DNA of 64,000 bases from Burkholderia aenigmatica (GCF_902499175.1 NZ_CABVQC010000022.1:47864-111863); one strand, 5' to 3'; counted from the stretch's first letter, positions 18,572 through 27,902 are shown. Notes: generated by a model from the letters alone, not told the origin. Numbers and translations are program-made.

Positions 18572-19921
18572 TCAGTGCGGCTTCACGACGGTCCAGAAGT
18601 AATAGCCGAGCGGAATCGCGAGTACGACGAGCCCCCACGACACGTCGCGCCAGCGGCCGGCCAGCAGCTTGACGAGCACGTAGCACAGCAGCCCGCCCGC
18701 GATGCCGGTGCCGAAGCTGTTCGACATCAGCGTGAGCAGCACCATCGACATCACGGGCAGCGCATCGGTGAAATCGTCGAAATGCGTATGGCGGATCGTC
18801 GCGAACATCGACAGCCCGATCAGGATCAGCGCCGGCGCGGTCGCCTCTTTCGGGATCGCGAGCGCGACCGGCACGAACAGCAGCATCGCGGCGAACAGCA
18901 CGGCAGCAGCCAGCGACGACAGCCCGCTGCGGCCCCCGGCCTCGACGCCCGCCGCCGATTCGATCAGCGCGGTCAGCGCGGGAATACCGAACACGGGCCC
19001 GATCGTCGCCGCGAGCGAATCGACGAGGAACGGCCGGTTGATGTTCGGCAGGTTGCCGTGTTCGTCGAGCAGGTTCGCCTTCGCGCCGACCGCAAGCGCG
19101 GTGCCGAGCGTCGAGAAGAATTCCGCCGCGAAGAACGCGAACAGGTACGGCGCGGCCGCGAGGGTCAACGCGCTGCGAATGTCGAGCTTGAATGCGATCG
19201 GCGCGATGCTGTGCGGCAGCGACACGAACGATGCGGGCAGATGCGTGACGCCGAGCGGCACGCCGGCCGCGGCCGCGACGAGAATCGCGATCAGGATCGC
19301 GCCGGGCACCTTGCGCGCCTGCAGCACGATCGCAATCGCGAGGCCGATCAGCGCAACGAGCGCGCCCGGCCGCGAGAAATCGCCGAGCGCGAACGCGTTG
19401 GTCTTCGCGTTCGCGACGACCATCCCCGCATTGCGCAGCCCGAGCATCGTCACGAACAGCCCGATCGACGCGCCGAGCCCGAGCTTGATCTGCACCGGTA
19501 TCAGCCGCATCACGACGCCGCGCGCGCCAAAAATCGTCAGCAGGAAGAACAGCACGCCCGATACGCAGGCGATGCCGAGGCCCGTCTGCCAGCCCACGTG
19601 CTCCGTCGTCGCGAGCGTCACGCCGATGATCACCGAGCCGCCGATGCCGGGGCCGACGAGGAACGGCAGGTTCGCGTAGAGCCCCATCAGCGTGGTGAAC
19701 AGCACGAACACGATGATCGTCGCGGTCGTCGCCGCGCCGCGCTCCATCCCGCCCGTCGCGAGCAGCGACGGGATCACGACGAGCAGGTACGCGGCCGCGA
19801 GAAACGACGTGACGCCCGCGATCGTCTCGGTGCGCACGCTCGTGCCGCGCGCGGCGAGCGCGAAGCGGCGTTCGAGCCAGTTGGCCGGCGCTCGCGCCGG
19901 GATCGTGTCAGTCGCTGACAT
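18572..19921 (-). CDS. NCS2-family purine permease (AzgA/GhxP type)
   Basis: The 449-residue membrane protein has about 13-14 hydrophobic segments. It opens with an amphipathic lead ending GTSVRTETIAGVTSFLAAAYLLVV, then shows GPGIGGSVIIGVTLA and PALTALIESAAGVEAGGRSGL. These are signatures of the AzgA-like branch that takes up adenine, guanine or hypoxanthine with protons. It is the first gene of an operon with adenosine deaminase and is divergent from a LysR gene, with 94 bases between them. Which purine base is preferred cannot be told from the sequence. Confidence 0.9.
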   Translation of the reverse strand: MSATDTIPARAPANWLERRFALAARGTSVRTETIAGVTSFLAAAYLLVVIPSLLATGGMERGAATTATIIVFVLFTTLMGLYANLPFLVGPGIGGSVIIGVTLATTEHVGWQTGLGIACVSGVLFFLLTIFGARGVVMRLIPVQIKLGLGASIGLFVTMLGLRNAGMVVANAKTNAFALGDFSRPGALVALIGLAIAIVLQARKVPGAILIAILVAAAAGVPLGVTHLPASFVSLPHSIAPIAFKLDIRSALTLAAAPYLFAFFAAEFFSTLGTALAVGAKANLLDEHGNLPNINRPFLVDSLAATIGPVFGIPALTALIESAAGVEAGGRSGLSSLAAAVLFAAMLLFVPVALAIPKEATAPALILIGLSMFATIRHTHFDDFTDALPVMSMVLLTLMSNSFGTGIAGGLLCYVLVKLLAGRWRDVSWGLVVLAIPLGYYFWTVVKPH

Positions 19922-20015
19922 GGTGGTTCTCCTGTGATTCCGAATATTGTCCTGTGTCGATTCACGCAGCGCGGTCTTATACTGCCGCGTACCGCATCCC
20001 GACCGTTATTGCCCG

Positions 20016-20927
20016 ATGTCGTCCGACCGCTCGTCGCTGCTGCCCGCGCTCACGCTGCGGCAGGTCCAACACTTCGTCGTACTCGCCCACGCACGCAGCT
20101 TCACGCAGGCCGCGCAGGCGCTGTCGCTCACGCAGCCCGCGCTCACCGCGTCGATCCGCCAGATCGAGTTCCTGCTCGGCGGGCGCCTGTTCGCGCGCTC
20201 CGCACACCGGCTCACGCTGACCTCCGCGGGCGAAGCCGTGCTGCCGCTCGCCGAACGCCTGCTCAACCAGGCCCGCGGCACTTTCGACGACATGACGCGG
20301 CTCATCGGCGAACGCATCCAGACCGTGCGCATCGCGTTCATCCCGTCGGTCGCGGGCCGCCTGCTGCCCGCGCTCAACGCACTGCGTGACGCCCACCCGA
20401 CGCTGCGCTTCACGCTCACCGACCTGCCGAACAGCGCACTCGTCGAAGCCGTGCGCGACAGCGTCGCGGATCTCGGCATCGGCGTGCGCGAACCGGACAG
20501 CGACGACGGCACGCTGCGCTACCAGCAGCTCTTCGAGGACGAGATCGTGATCGTCGTGCGGCATGACGATCCGCTCGCCCGCGCGAAGAGCGTCACGTGG
20601 GCGAAGCTCGTCGATCGCGAGCTCGCGGTGTTCGTGCGCGGCAGCGTCAGCGAATCGCTGCATCGCACCGGCGGCGCCGAGAAGCTGCGCCTGAACGTCA
20701 CGTACCGGATGGAATACACCGAGCCGCTCTATGCGCTTGCGCGCAACGGCCTCGCGACCGCCGTGCTGCCAAGCCTCTACACGATGCATCTGCACGATCC
20801 CGAACTCGTCGCGCTGCGCGTCGACAAACCGCGCGTCACCCGTGCGATCTCGCTGATCTCGCTCGCCGGCGACGATCGCGGCCCGCACGTCCGTGCCTGC
20901 CGCGAATGGATTGCGAAGCACATCTGA
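20016..20927 (+). CDS. LysR-family regulator of the purine locus
   Basis: The 303-residue protein has a LysR helix-turn-helix at residues 10-68 (LRQVQHFVVLAHARSFTQAAQ, then ALSLTQPALTASIRQIE) and a co-inducer domain of normal length. I chose the ATG at 20016 (MSSDRSSLLPALTL); the upstream in-frame Met at 19947 would add an unusual Cys/Arg-rich leader. It is divergent from the NCS2 permease and convergent with the nucleoside hydrolase, placing it at the centre of the purine genes it probably controls. The inducer is presumably a purine or nucleoside (inference). Confidence 0.9.
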   Translation: MSSDRSSLLPALTLRQVQHFVVLAHARSFTQAAQALSLTQPALTASIRQIEFLLGGRLFARSAHRLTLTSAGEAVLPLAERLLNQARGTFDDMTRLIGERIQTVRIAFIPSVAGRLLPALNALRDAHPTLRFTLTDLPNSALVEAVRDSVADLGIGVREPDSDDGTLRYQQLFEDEIVIVVRHDDPLARAKSVTWAKLVDRELAVFVRGSVSESLHRTGGAEKLRLNVTYRMEYTEPLYALARNGLATAVLPSLYTMHLHDPELVALRVDKPRVTRAISLISLAGDDRGPHVRACREWIAKHI

Positions 20928-20961
20928 TGACATTCGCGGTTCGCCGCGTGGCTGTCCGCGT

Positions 20962-22014
20962 TCAGGGCAGCTTCGCGATCCGTTCGACGAGCGCGGCGTA
21001 AAAGCGATCCGCGTCGACCTCGTTGATCCACGTCGCGTTCGCCGCGCGGCCGCTGCGCCCGTTCCAGTCGACGACGGTCTCGCCGAGCGTCCACTGCCCG
21101 GTCGTCTCGACCATCACGTTCACCTTGCGTCCGCCGAACAACGTCGGATCGACGAGATAGCCGACCGCTGTCGGGTCGTACATCGGCGCATCTTCGACGC
21201 CGCGCCGCTTCTTGTTGTATGCGAGCTCGGCATCCATGATGTCGGCAACGACCGCGCCGCAGCGGTTGCCGAGCGCGCGGAACGGCGCGACGCGCGCCGG
21301 CGTGATCGGCGCCTTCACCGCGACGTCGCGCGGCAGCACGACGATCGGCACGCCGCTGCCGAATACGACTTCGGCCGCCTGCGGATCGACGTAGATGTTG
21401 AATTCGGCGGCCGGCGTGATGTTGCCGCGCTCGAAGAACGCGCCGCCCATCAGCACGATTTCGCGCAGCGCGCCGCGAATCTGCGGCGCTTCGACCAGCG
21501 CGGTCGCGATGTTCGTCAACGGGCCGAGCGCGCACAGCGTCACGCTTCCCGGCGCCGCGCGGCTCAGCGTATCCACGAGATACGACACCGCGTGGCCGGC
21601 AGCAAGCGGGGCGCGCGGCTCGTGCAGCTCGACGCCTTCGAGCCCGGTCTTGCCGTGCACGTTCGCGGCCGTCACGAGGTCGCGCACGAGCGGACGCGGA
21701 CAGCCTGCGTAGACGGGCAGCGTCTTCGTGCGGCCGGCCCAGTCGCGGATGATCCGCGCATTGCGTTCGGTCAGGTCGAGCGGCACGTTGCCCGCGACGG
21801 CGGTCAGCGCGCGCACGTCGAGCCGGTCGCGCGCGCCCAGCGCGAACAGGATCGCGATGGCGTCGTCCTGCCCCGGGTCGGTATCGATGATCACCGTGCG
21901 GGGCGCGGCCTCGCCACCGGCTGCGAACGCGCCCGTTTCGGGCAGCAGCGCGGTGCCGGCCAGCGCGGCGGACAGTTTCAGGAAGGTGCGGCGGGATGCG
22001 ATCGGATGGGTCAT
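20962..22014 (-). CDS. Tat-exported nucleoside hydrolase
   Basis: The 350-residue enzyme is of the inosine-uridine nucleoside N-ribohydrolase family, which splits nucleosides to base plus ribose. The calcium-binding signature is VIIDTDPGQDDAIA, with AEFNIYVDPQAA, LCALGPLTNIA and the C-terminal ATWINEVDADRFY typical of the family. The N-terminus SRRTFLKLSAALAGTALL is a twin-arginine signal, so this copy acts in the periplasm; many bacterial relatives are cytosolic. I used the ATG at 22014 rather than 22035 because it places the RR motif near the start. It follows a porin by ten bases in one operon, consistent with periplasmic processing of imported nucleosides. Confidence 0.9.
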   Translation of the reverse strand: MTHPIASRRTFLKLSAALAGTALLPETGAFAAGGEAAPRTVIIDTDPGQDDAIAILFALGARDRLDVRALTAVAGNVPLDLTERNARIIRDWAGRTKTLPVYAGCPRPLVRDLVTAANVHGKTGLEGVELHEPRAPLAAGHAVSYLVDTLSRAAPGSVTLCALGPLTNIATALVEAPQIRGALREIVLMGGAFFERGNITPAAEFNIYVDPQAAEVVFGSGVPIVVLPRDVAVKAPITPARVAPFRALGNRCGAVVADIMDAELAYNKKRRGVEDAPMYDPTAVGYLVDPTLFGGRKVNVMVETTGQWTLGETVVDWNGRSGRAANATWINEVDADRFYAALVERIAKLP

Positions 22015-22024
22015 GGTCGGGCGC

Positions 22025-23137
22025 TCAGAAAACATGCCGGACGCCGAGCGTCGCCATCATCTGGCGCGTGCTGGTCGAGCGCGCGTACGCGAAGATCTGC
22101 GCATGGTCCGCGTCGCCGGCCGCCTGCTGCGCGATCACCGTCAGCGCGACGTCGGTGCGTTTCGACAGGTAGTAGTCAGCCTGCAGGTTCACCTGGTGCC
22201 ATTTCGGCCGCTTGTCGATCACGTCGTACTTGCCGTTCGTGAACGCATACGCGGCGCCGAGGAAGAGCTGCGGCGTCATCGTGTAGACGACGTTCACGCC
22301 GAGGTTCTGCAGGTGCAGGTGCGTATTGTCGAGGTAATCGTAGCGCACGTCGGTAAACATCGCCGCGAACTGCGCGCGGCCGATCGTGTAGAAGCCGCCC
22401 GTGCCCGCGATCCGCTGCCGGGTCGCATAGGCCGCGGGCGACATCGCGCTCTTGCTGAAGATCAGCAACGGCGACGCATAGTCGTTCGCGATCGCACCGT
22501 CCTGGTTCGTCGCGCTGTACGGATGGTTGTACTGCGCGTAGACCGCGCTCCAGCGCAGCGGGCCCTGCTCGTAACCGAGGCCGAAGCTGTATGCGCTGTT
22601 GTTCGCGAAGCCGGTTGCGTTGCTGAAGCCGTACAGCGCGGTGAATTTCAGGCCGTAGTAGACGGGGCTCACGTACTTCACCGAGTTCTGCACGCGGATG
22701 TCGTTGTAGCCGTTGTCGTTGTCGCCGATGTTCACGCCGTTGCTCGCGATGATCACGGGCCCGATGTAGTCGTGGATCGCGTCGTACTGGCGGCCGAACG
22801 TCAGCGAGCCGTAGGTACGATCGGCCAGGCCGACGTAGGCCATCCGCCCGAATTCGCGGCCGTTCTGCGCGGCCGTGCCCGTCATCACGTTGAAGCCGTT
22901 CTCCAGCTGGAAGATCGCGGACAGCCCCTGCCCGAGATCCTCCTTGCCCTTCAGCCCCCAGCGCGGGTTCTGGTTCGTGCCGGACAGCGCCTGCCAGGCG
23001 TTCTTGCCGCCCTGGTTGGTCGCGAACCCGACACCGGCCGAGATGAGACCGTACAGCGTGATGCTGCTTTGCGCACAGGCATGCGTCGCGAAGGCGCCGA
23101 GCATCGCGAGCGGGGCGAGCTTGTAGAGAGTTTTCAT
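22025..23137 (-). CDS. Outer-membrane porin of the nucleoside operon
   Basis: The 370-residue Burkholderia porin has a signal peptide MKTLYKLAPLAMLGAFATHACA, mature start QSSITLYGLIS, the conserved WGLKGKEDLGQGLSAIFQLE segment and terminal HVF. The ATG at 23137 gives a normal signal peptide; the frame is open to 23245. It is the first gene of a two-gene operon with the exported nucleoside hydrolase and probably admits nucleosides. An AT-rich promoter candidate lies at 23215-23245. Confidence 0.92.
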   Translation of the reverse strand: MKTLYKLAPLAMLGAFATHACAQSSITLYGLISAGVGFATNQGGKNAWQALSGTNQNPRWGLKGKEDLGQGLSAIFQLENGFNVMTGTAAQNGREFGRMAYVGLADRTYGSLTFGRQYDAIHDYIGPVIIASNGVNIGDNDNGYNDIRVQNSVKYVSPVYYGLKFTALYGFSNATGFANNSAYSFGLGYEQGPLRWSAVYAQYNHPYSATNQDGAIANDYASPLLIFSKSAMSPAAYATRQRIAGTGGFYTIGRAQFAAMFTDVRYDYLDNTHLHLQNLGVNVVYTMTPQLFLGAAYAFTNGKYDVIDKRPKWHQVNLQADYYLSKRTDVALTVIAQQAAGDADHAQIFAYARSTSTRQMMATLGVRHVF

Positions 23138-23214
23138 GCGGGTCGTGTGATCGGTGGTGGTCCAGGCGCGGCAGGGTTCCGCGAACTGGACTCGACTATA
23201 CGAACCCGGATCGG

Positions 23215-23245
23215 ATAATAAAAGTTTGCTTTTCTTATGTATCAA
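23215..23245 (-). promoter_or_regulatory. Candidate sigma-70 promoter for porin-nucleoside hydrolase operon
   Basis: On the minus strand TTGATA (complement of 23240-23245) is followed by a 19-base spacer and TATTAT (complement of 23215-23220). An alternative -10, TTTATT, gives 17 bases. The whole segment is strikingly AT-rich for this window. It lies about 80 bases before the porin start. Confidence 0.4.
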
Positions 23246-23297
23246 TAAAACGGATTTATTCTCATCCGGATCGCTCCCGCGCCCGCCGCGCCGGCCG

Positions 23298-24536
23298 TCA
23301 GTCCGCCGTGTCGCCGCCCTTCGGCACCTTCGACCACGCCTTGCGCCCCGGTAACGGCGACCACCCCGGGCGGGTCTTGCGGGCGCTGTCGATCACGACC
23401 AGGTAGCGGCCCGCGATCGGCGTGATGTCGCGATCGCGACGCAGCACCCACAGCGACTTGCCGGCCTCGACGCGCGCCTGGTAATCGTCGTCGAGCAGGC
23501 CGTGCCGGTCGAAGAACGTGTTCAGCGACGCGGGAATCCGCACGCACCCTTTCGAGTGCCGGATGCCGAGCAGCGATTCGAGGCGATCGGGATCGGTCGC
23601 ATGCATCTGGAAGCGCATCGGCGACACACCGCCCTTGCCCCAACCGCGCTCGCCATCCACCCAGCCGAAGTCGTAGATGCGCATGTCGCGGCGGCCGTAG
23701 CCGCGAATGCCGTTCTCGTTCGTCGTGCCTTCCGCGCGGAAATCCATGTTGTCCGGCGAGTGATGGAACACGCCGAGCGGCGTCAGGAAGTGGTCGTACT
23801 TGCCCGGCAGCCCGGTGCCGACCGGCGATGCACCGATCATCACCCACGCGTTGGCCGGCGTCGCGCGGAAGTAGATGAACAGCGCCTGCACGGTCGCGGC
23901 ACGGTCGACCATCGCCACATACTCGCCGGCGAGATCGCCGAGGTCCGCATCGGCGAGCGCCTTCTGGAGCCGCTCGCCGTAGGCGCGCTGCTCGCTTGCC
24001 GGCACGTTCAGGCGCCGCGTGACTTCCTGCGTGAAGCGCTTGCGCATGTCGACCGCGCGCGCCGTCGCATTTTTCGCCTCCTCCGCCGACAGCGGCGGAT
24101 GCCGGCGCGGCGGTGTCGGTGCGGGTGCCTCGGCCTCGCTGGCGGGCATGGCGGAAGCGGCCGATGCTGGTGTGGCGGCGGAAGCGGCGGAAGCTGCAGA
24201 TGCTCCCGATGCACTCGTTGCGCCCGATGCACCCGATGCCGGACCGGCAGGCTCCGCAGGACGCGCGTGTGATGCGGCAGGTGCGGGCTTCGCCGCCGAC
24301 GCACCCGGCAACGCATGCGCCGACGAACCGGGATGCGCACGGGACGCCGCCGATGCCGGCGACTCGACTGATGAGGATGACGTAGCGGCAGGCGAAGCTG
24401 CGTCGGACGCCGCAAAGGCAGGCCGCTCGACCAGCACGGAGATCGGCAGCGCCGCAGCGAGCCAGATACATGCTGCGGTGGCGCGGGCAAGACAACGCGG
24501 CATCGCAAATCGCCGCGTGAAGCTGAAAGGCATCAT
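23298..24536 (-). CDS. L,D-transpeptidase (YkuD/ErfK family) with Ala/Ser-rich linker
   Basis: The protein is about 412 residues: a signal peptide (hydrophobic core ATAACIWLAAALPISVLV, ending AFA), a low-complexity Ala-Ser-Pro-Gly stretch (about residues 45-135), and a YkuD catalytic domain. The active-site motif is HSKGCVRIP with Cys331, preceded by GIRGYGRRDMR and SPMRFQMHATD. Such enzymes cross-link peptidoglycan 3-3 or attach proteins to the wall. The start is uncertain: 24536 (MMPFSFTRRF) or the Met at 24503 both keep the signal peptide. It stands alone between a porin operon and an MFS gene. Confidence 0.85.
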   Translation of the reverse strand: MMPFSFTRRFAMPRCLARATAACIWLAAALPISVLVERPAFAASDAASPAATSSSSVESPASAASRAHPGSSAHALPGASAAKPAPAASHARPAEPAGPASGASGATSASGASAASAASAATPASAASAMPASEAEAPAPTPPRRHPPLSAEEAKNATARAVDMRKRFTQEVTRRLNVPASEQRAYGERLQKALADADLGDLAGEYVAMVDRAATVQALFIYFRATPANAWVMIGASPVGTGLPGKYDHFLTPLGVFHHSPDNMDFRAEGTTNENGIRGYGRRDMRIYDFGWVDGERGWGKGGVSPMRFQMHATDPDRLESLLGIRHSKGCVRIPASLNTFFDRHGLLDDDYQARVEAGKSLWVLRRDRDITPIAGRYLVVIDSARKTRPGWSPLPGRKAWSKVPKGGDTAD

Positions 24537-25025
24537 ACGTTCGAAGCCATCGGCCGATCCGGCCGCCGCATACTGCTGTTGCGAACGGCGCATCTTCCGC
24601 GCGAGCCATCGACACGTCCGGCGCATCGTGTGCGCCCGGCGCCGACGCCTCTTCGCGGCGGAGCCGTTCGCTGTCGCAACGCGTGCGGTCCGATGGCGGC
24701 TAATGAGTCGTCAGGCCCTTCATTTTACGCGTCCGCGCAAGAATCGGCAGCGACGCAAGTGGCGGTTTCCCGGCGGATTTGCGCTTCGTCACGCTTTGTT
24801 TCAACTCGTTGCCGCCCGTATTTTCGTTACGTGGCAATCTTGTTGGTTGGGCGTTCGAGACCGGCACAGGTCGTCGCCTGTTTCGCCATGGCACGCCTGC
24901 ATCTTCAAATCGATTCGCATACCGGATCATTCCCGATCCTCGGCACACGTCGTACGCGCGATGCAATCGCCATCGCATCGCACGCATGCCGCACGAACCG
25001 TGCGACACGCGTGCACCATCGCCGA
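24537..25025. other. 489-base gap; possible 45-codon ORF on the minus strand (24700-24837)
   Basis: No gene of normal size is supported. A minus-strand frame ends at TAG (24700) after KSAGKPPLASLPILARTRK-MKGLTTH. With a TTG start at 24837 it would encode a basic 45-residue peptide, but I see no ribosome-binding site. The remainder (24840-25020) is moderately AT-rich and includes the downstream region of the MFS gene. Nothing else recognisable. Confidence 0.3.
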
Positions 25026-26453
25026 TTACTTCGAGATGGCTTCGAGCGCGATGCCCTTCGTGCGCGGCCCCATGAGCCCGATCGCGGCCATCACGATCAC
25101 CATCGCGCCCGCAATGAACGCGAACACGCCGAACGTGCCGAAGCCCTTCAGCACGGCCGCGATCACGAACGACGAGAAGATCGCCGAGAAGCGGCTCCAC
25201 GAATAGACGAAGCCGACCGCCCGTGCGCGGATCGACGTCGGGAACAGCTCGGCCTGATACGCGTGGAAGCTGTACGACATGATGTTGCTGGCGAGCGTGA
25301 GGCCGATGCCGAGCACGATCAGGAATGCACCCACCGTCGTCTGGCTGAACAGCAGCCCGCAGACGACGATCGCCGCCGCCATCACGACGATCACCGACTT
25401 GCGCTCGAAGCGGTCGGCGATCACGAGGCCGATCAGCGGGCCGATCGGTGCGGCGAGCGCGATCACGCTCGAATACATCAGGCTCGACGTGATCGTGATG
25501 CCCTGCTTGATCAGCAGCGTCGGCACCCAGTTCGCGAAGCCGTAGAAGCCGACCGTCTGGAACACGTTGAAGATCGTCATCATGATCGTGCGGTTGCGAT
25601 ACGGCTGCACCCACATGTCGTGGAAGCTGCCGCGCGGCGGCACGGGCTCGGCGGGCGCGGGCGGCGGCAGCGGCCGCCCGTATTCGGCTTCGACCTTCGC
25701 CTCGAGCGCACGCATGATGCGGTCGGCTTCGTCGACCCGGCCCTGCTGCGCGAGCCAGCGCGGGCTTTCCGGCAGTTCGCGGCGAATCCACCACACGAAC
25801 AGCGCGCCGTGCGCGCCGATCAACACGACCCAGCGCCAGCCATCGAGACCGAACGGCGCATGCGGCACGAGCAGATACGCGAGGAACGCGACCACCGGCA
25901 CCGCGACAAACCCGACCGCCTGCTCGCACGCGAACGCGCGGCCGCGGATCTGCTTCGGGACGAGCTCGGAGATGTACGTGCCGATCGTCACCATCTCGAC
26001 GCCCAGGCCGAGACCGACGACGAAGCGCCAGAAGTTCAGCCCCGCGGCGGTGTCCTGGAACGCCATCACGACGTTGGCGGCCGTGTACCACAGCAGCGAC
26101 CACGTGAAGATCGCGCGGCGGCCGAAGCGGTCGGCGAGGAAGCCGCACGCGATCGTGCCGATGAAGAGCCCTGAGAACAGCGCGGCGATGAAGCTCGCGA
26201 CGCCCGTGGTGCCGAACAGGCCGTGCGTCGTCGCCGACAGGATCCCGCTTTTCACGAGGCCGGGCGCGACGTAGCCACTGTAGAGCAAGTCGTAAAGCTC
26301 GAAGAAGAAGCCGAGGCTCAGCAGGACGACGAGCTTCCAGACGGTACGTGTAGGCGGCAGGCGGTCGAGGCGGGCCGAGATGGAGCCGGGGTCGATCGCC
26401 GCGGGGCGGGCGGCGCCCGCTGCGGCGAGCGGGTCGGGCTGGGTGGATGCCAT
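25026..26453 (-). CDS. MFS transporter, sugar-porter/metabolite:H+ symporter type
   Basis: The 475-residue protein has 12 predicted membrane segments. It shows the MFS loop 2-3 signature (GFLADRFGRRAIF), the mid-protein PESPRWLAQQGRVDEADR typical of sugar porters, a central hydrophilic Pro-rich loop (PLPPPAPAEPVPP) and the second loop repeat (GLVIADRFERKSVI). It resembles carriers for aromatic acids, sugars or other organic acids. The gene stands alone, so neither substrate nor regulator can be deduced from the context. The start ATG at 26453 (MASTQPDP) is well placed before the first hydrophobic segment. Confidence 0.88.
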   Translation of the reverse strand: MASTQPDPLAAAGAARPAAIDPGSISARLDRLPPTRTVWKLVVLLSLGFFFELYDLLYSGYVAPGLVKSGILSATTHGLFGTTGVASFIAALFSGLFIGTIACGFLADRFGRRAIFTWSLLWYTAANVVMAFQDTAAGLNFWRFVVGLGLGVEMVTIGTYISELVPKQIRGRAFACEQAVGFVAVPVVAFLAYLLVPHAPFGLDGWRWVVLIGAHGALFVWWIRRELPESPRWLAQQGRVDEADRIMRALEAKVEAEYGRPLPPPAPAEPVPPRGSFHDMWVQPYRNRTIMMTIFNVFQTVGFYGFANWVPTLLIKQGITITSSLMYSSVIALAAPIGPLIGLVIADRFERKSVIVVMAAAIVVCGLLFSQTTVGAFLIVLGIGLTLASNIMSYSFHAYQAELFPTSIRARAVGFVYSWSRFSAIFSSFVIAAVLKGFGTFGVFAFIAGAMVIVMAAIGLMGPRTKGIALEAISK

Positions 26454-26620
26454 GGTGGCAAGTCTCCGGATTCTTGATTGTCCTGGCGCTACCAGAGCGT
26501 TGCTGGCGAGCGGCTTCGCGCATTTTAGCGAGGCGAGCGGCGGAACACATCAGTCGACTGACACACCGGAGCGGCGGTAATCCAGCCGGTGCCGCCCTCA
26601 CTCGCGACTGGAGCACAACG

Positions 26621-27247
26621 TCACACGGGCTTCACGGCCGGCCAATCGACACTTTCCACGTCCAGAAACTCGACGCCTTCGATGCCACGCCTGATAGCCT
26701 CGTCGCGAAAATTCCCGGAGCAGATCAGCGAATTGCTGCTTCCAACCATGCCGACCAGCTTGAAGACCGGGCATGAAAAATCGCTGGAAACAACCAGCTT
26801 TCTGATTCTCTCGATGCCACCGAACTTTCCAGTCACAAACGCCGACTCGCCGCCATCCACCTCTTCGGGTTGAAAGCTCGGGAAGATCGACACGCAATAG
26901 TCCCTTCCGGAAACCCGCTCTCCCGCCAAAGACAGAATTTCGACCGGCACGACATCAACCATCGGGACGCTCAGCGCAGAGAGGACAGCCCCGAATCTCT
27001 CACTGATCAGGTAATAGAAACCCAAGTCGCTGCGAACGTCAAAATCGCACCGAGTCTCTTCGGTGATGAAAACCACACCGTCGGGAAACGGTTCGTGTGC
27101 CTTCCCGCGCGACGGATTGGCATACCACGGGAAATATCCCACTTCGATGCGCCTGGCATCCGGATAGTACCGGTCATACAACGCCCCATTGAGCATGCCG
27201 GCCGGGCAGCCTGGCGCTGAACGTTGAGACAGAACGTAATACTTCAC
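26621..27247 (-). CDS. Imm11/DUF1629-like protein, probable toxin immunity protein (copy 1)
   Basis: The 208-residue soluble protein starts at GTG 27247 (VKYYVLSQRSAPG) after AGGGG. It has the layout of the Imm11/DUF1629 family. The N-terminal half carries aromatic-rich motifs (VGYFPWYANPSRGK) and an SDLGFYYLISERFGAVL segment. The C-terminal half ends with a VGSSNSLICSGNFRDEA-(I/V)RRGIEGVEFLDVE pattern. Family members are predicted immunity proteins of polymorphic toxin systems. It is the last gene of a four- or five-gene operon with a second family member upstream. No toxin gene is adjacent. Base composition is lower in G+C than the core genes. Confidence 0.6.
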   Translation of the reverse strand: MKYYVLSQRSAPGCPAGMLNGALYDRYYPDARRIEVGYFPWYANPSRGKAHEPFPDGVVFITEETRCDFDVRSDLGFYYLISERFGAVLSALSVPMVDVVPVEILSLAGERVSGRDYCVSIFPSFQPEEVDGGESAFVTGKFGGIERIRKLVVSSDFSCPVFKLVGMVGSSNSLICSGNFRDEAIRRGIEGVEFLDVESVDWPAVKPV

Positions 27248-27326
27248 AATAGATCGCCCCTTGCTTGGCACACTCGGCTGTCGCCGATCTCCGGTATCGC
27301 CGACAACACGCCTGCTTGATCGGGTC

Positions 27327-27902
27327 TCAACCGGCCGGCGGGATACCCGGCGTGAACCGGACGCCTTTCTTCGCGGCGCGCAGGACGGCATCGGCCAGTT
27401 GATCCCCGACGACAATGTAGGTCGGGGAATCGGATTGCCGACCGATTCCGATGGCCGGGAAATCGGGGCGCAGGACCATCTTTTTGAAGCCGACCTTGGC
27501 GTCAGGAAACCCGTGGATTTTCACCATGATCGGCTCGGAAGCATCGTGATCGACCGCATCGACTTTCCGCAGCGGGTTGAGAAGAAAATACGCGCCATCG
27601 ATAGCGCCGCCGCTCGAGCCGATGACAGCCGGGATGAACTGAACATCGTCGTCGTTCACCAGCGCCTCGATCGCAACACGCACCGCTTCACTGACGAGCG
27701 GAATCAGGATGTCCGACCAGATGACGCCGTAATCCCCGATCTTTGACCGCCCGCTTCGTGGTAGCTCGAACGATAAAGGGGCTGGCGTTGCGACGCGCTT
27801 TCCCGCCTGCCACTCGAAACGATCCACCCCGTTTTTTGCGTCGTCATAGCGTGCCATCCGGCTTTCCGGATAGTCCGCCTCCGTGGTCCAGATTTTCGTC
27901 AT
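27327..27902 (-). CDS. Imm11/DUF1629-like protein, probable toxin immunity protein (copy 2)
   Basis: The 191-residue protein MTKIWTTEADYPES has the same overall plan as the next gene downstream: a central SDILIPLVSEAVRVAIEAL helix region, an aromatic loop (DGAYFLLNPLRKVDAVD) and the C-terminal IGRQSDSPTYIVVGDQLADAVLRAAKKGVRFTP (in blocks), which fits the Imm11/DUF1629 ending. The two copies are divergent paralogues in tandem, 79 bases apart. Such tandem immunity paralogues are known in polymorphic-toxin loci. Assignment rests on pattern recognition only. Confidence 0.65.
   Translation of the reverse strand: MTKIWTTEADYPESRMARYDDAKNGVDRFEWQAGKRVATPAPLSFELPRSGRSKIGDYGVIWSDILIPLVSEAVRVAIEALVNDDDVQFIPAVIGSSGGAIDGAYFLLNPLRKVDAVDHDASEPIMVKIHGFPDAKVGFKKMVLRPDFPAIGIGRQSDSPTYIVVGDQLADAVLRAAKKGVRFTPGIPPAG

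Noticed and set aside
24700..24837. Annotating the 45-codon minus-strand frame as a gene
   Set aside because: It needs a TTG start without ribosome site; kept only as a remark on the gap.
24850..24870. tRNA-like GTTCGAGAC stretch
   Set aside because: No cloverleaf could be drawn around it; no acceptor or anticodon stem.
24579..26174. 531-residue plus-strand frame opposite the MFS gene
   Set aside because: Arg/His/Asp-rich shadow without recognisable domain; the MFS protein on the other strand is clear.
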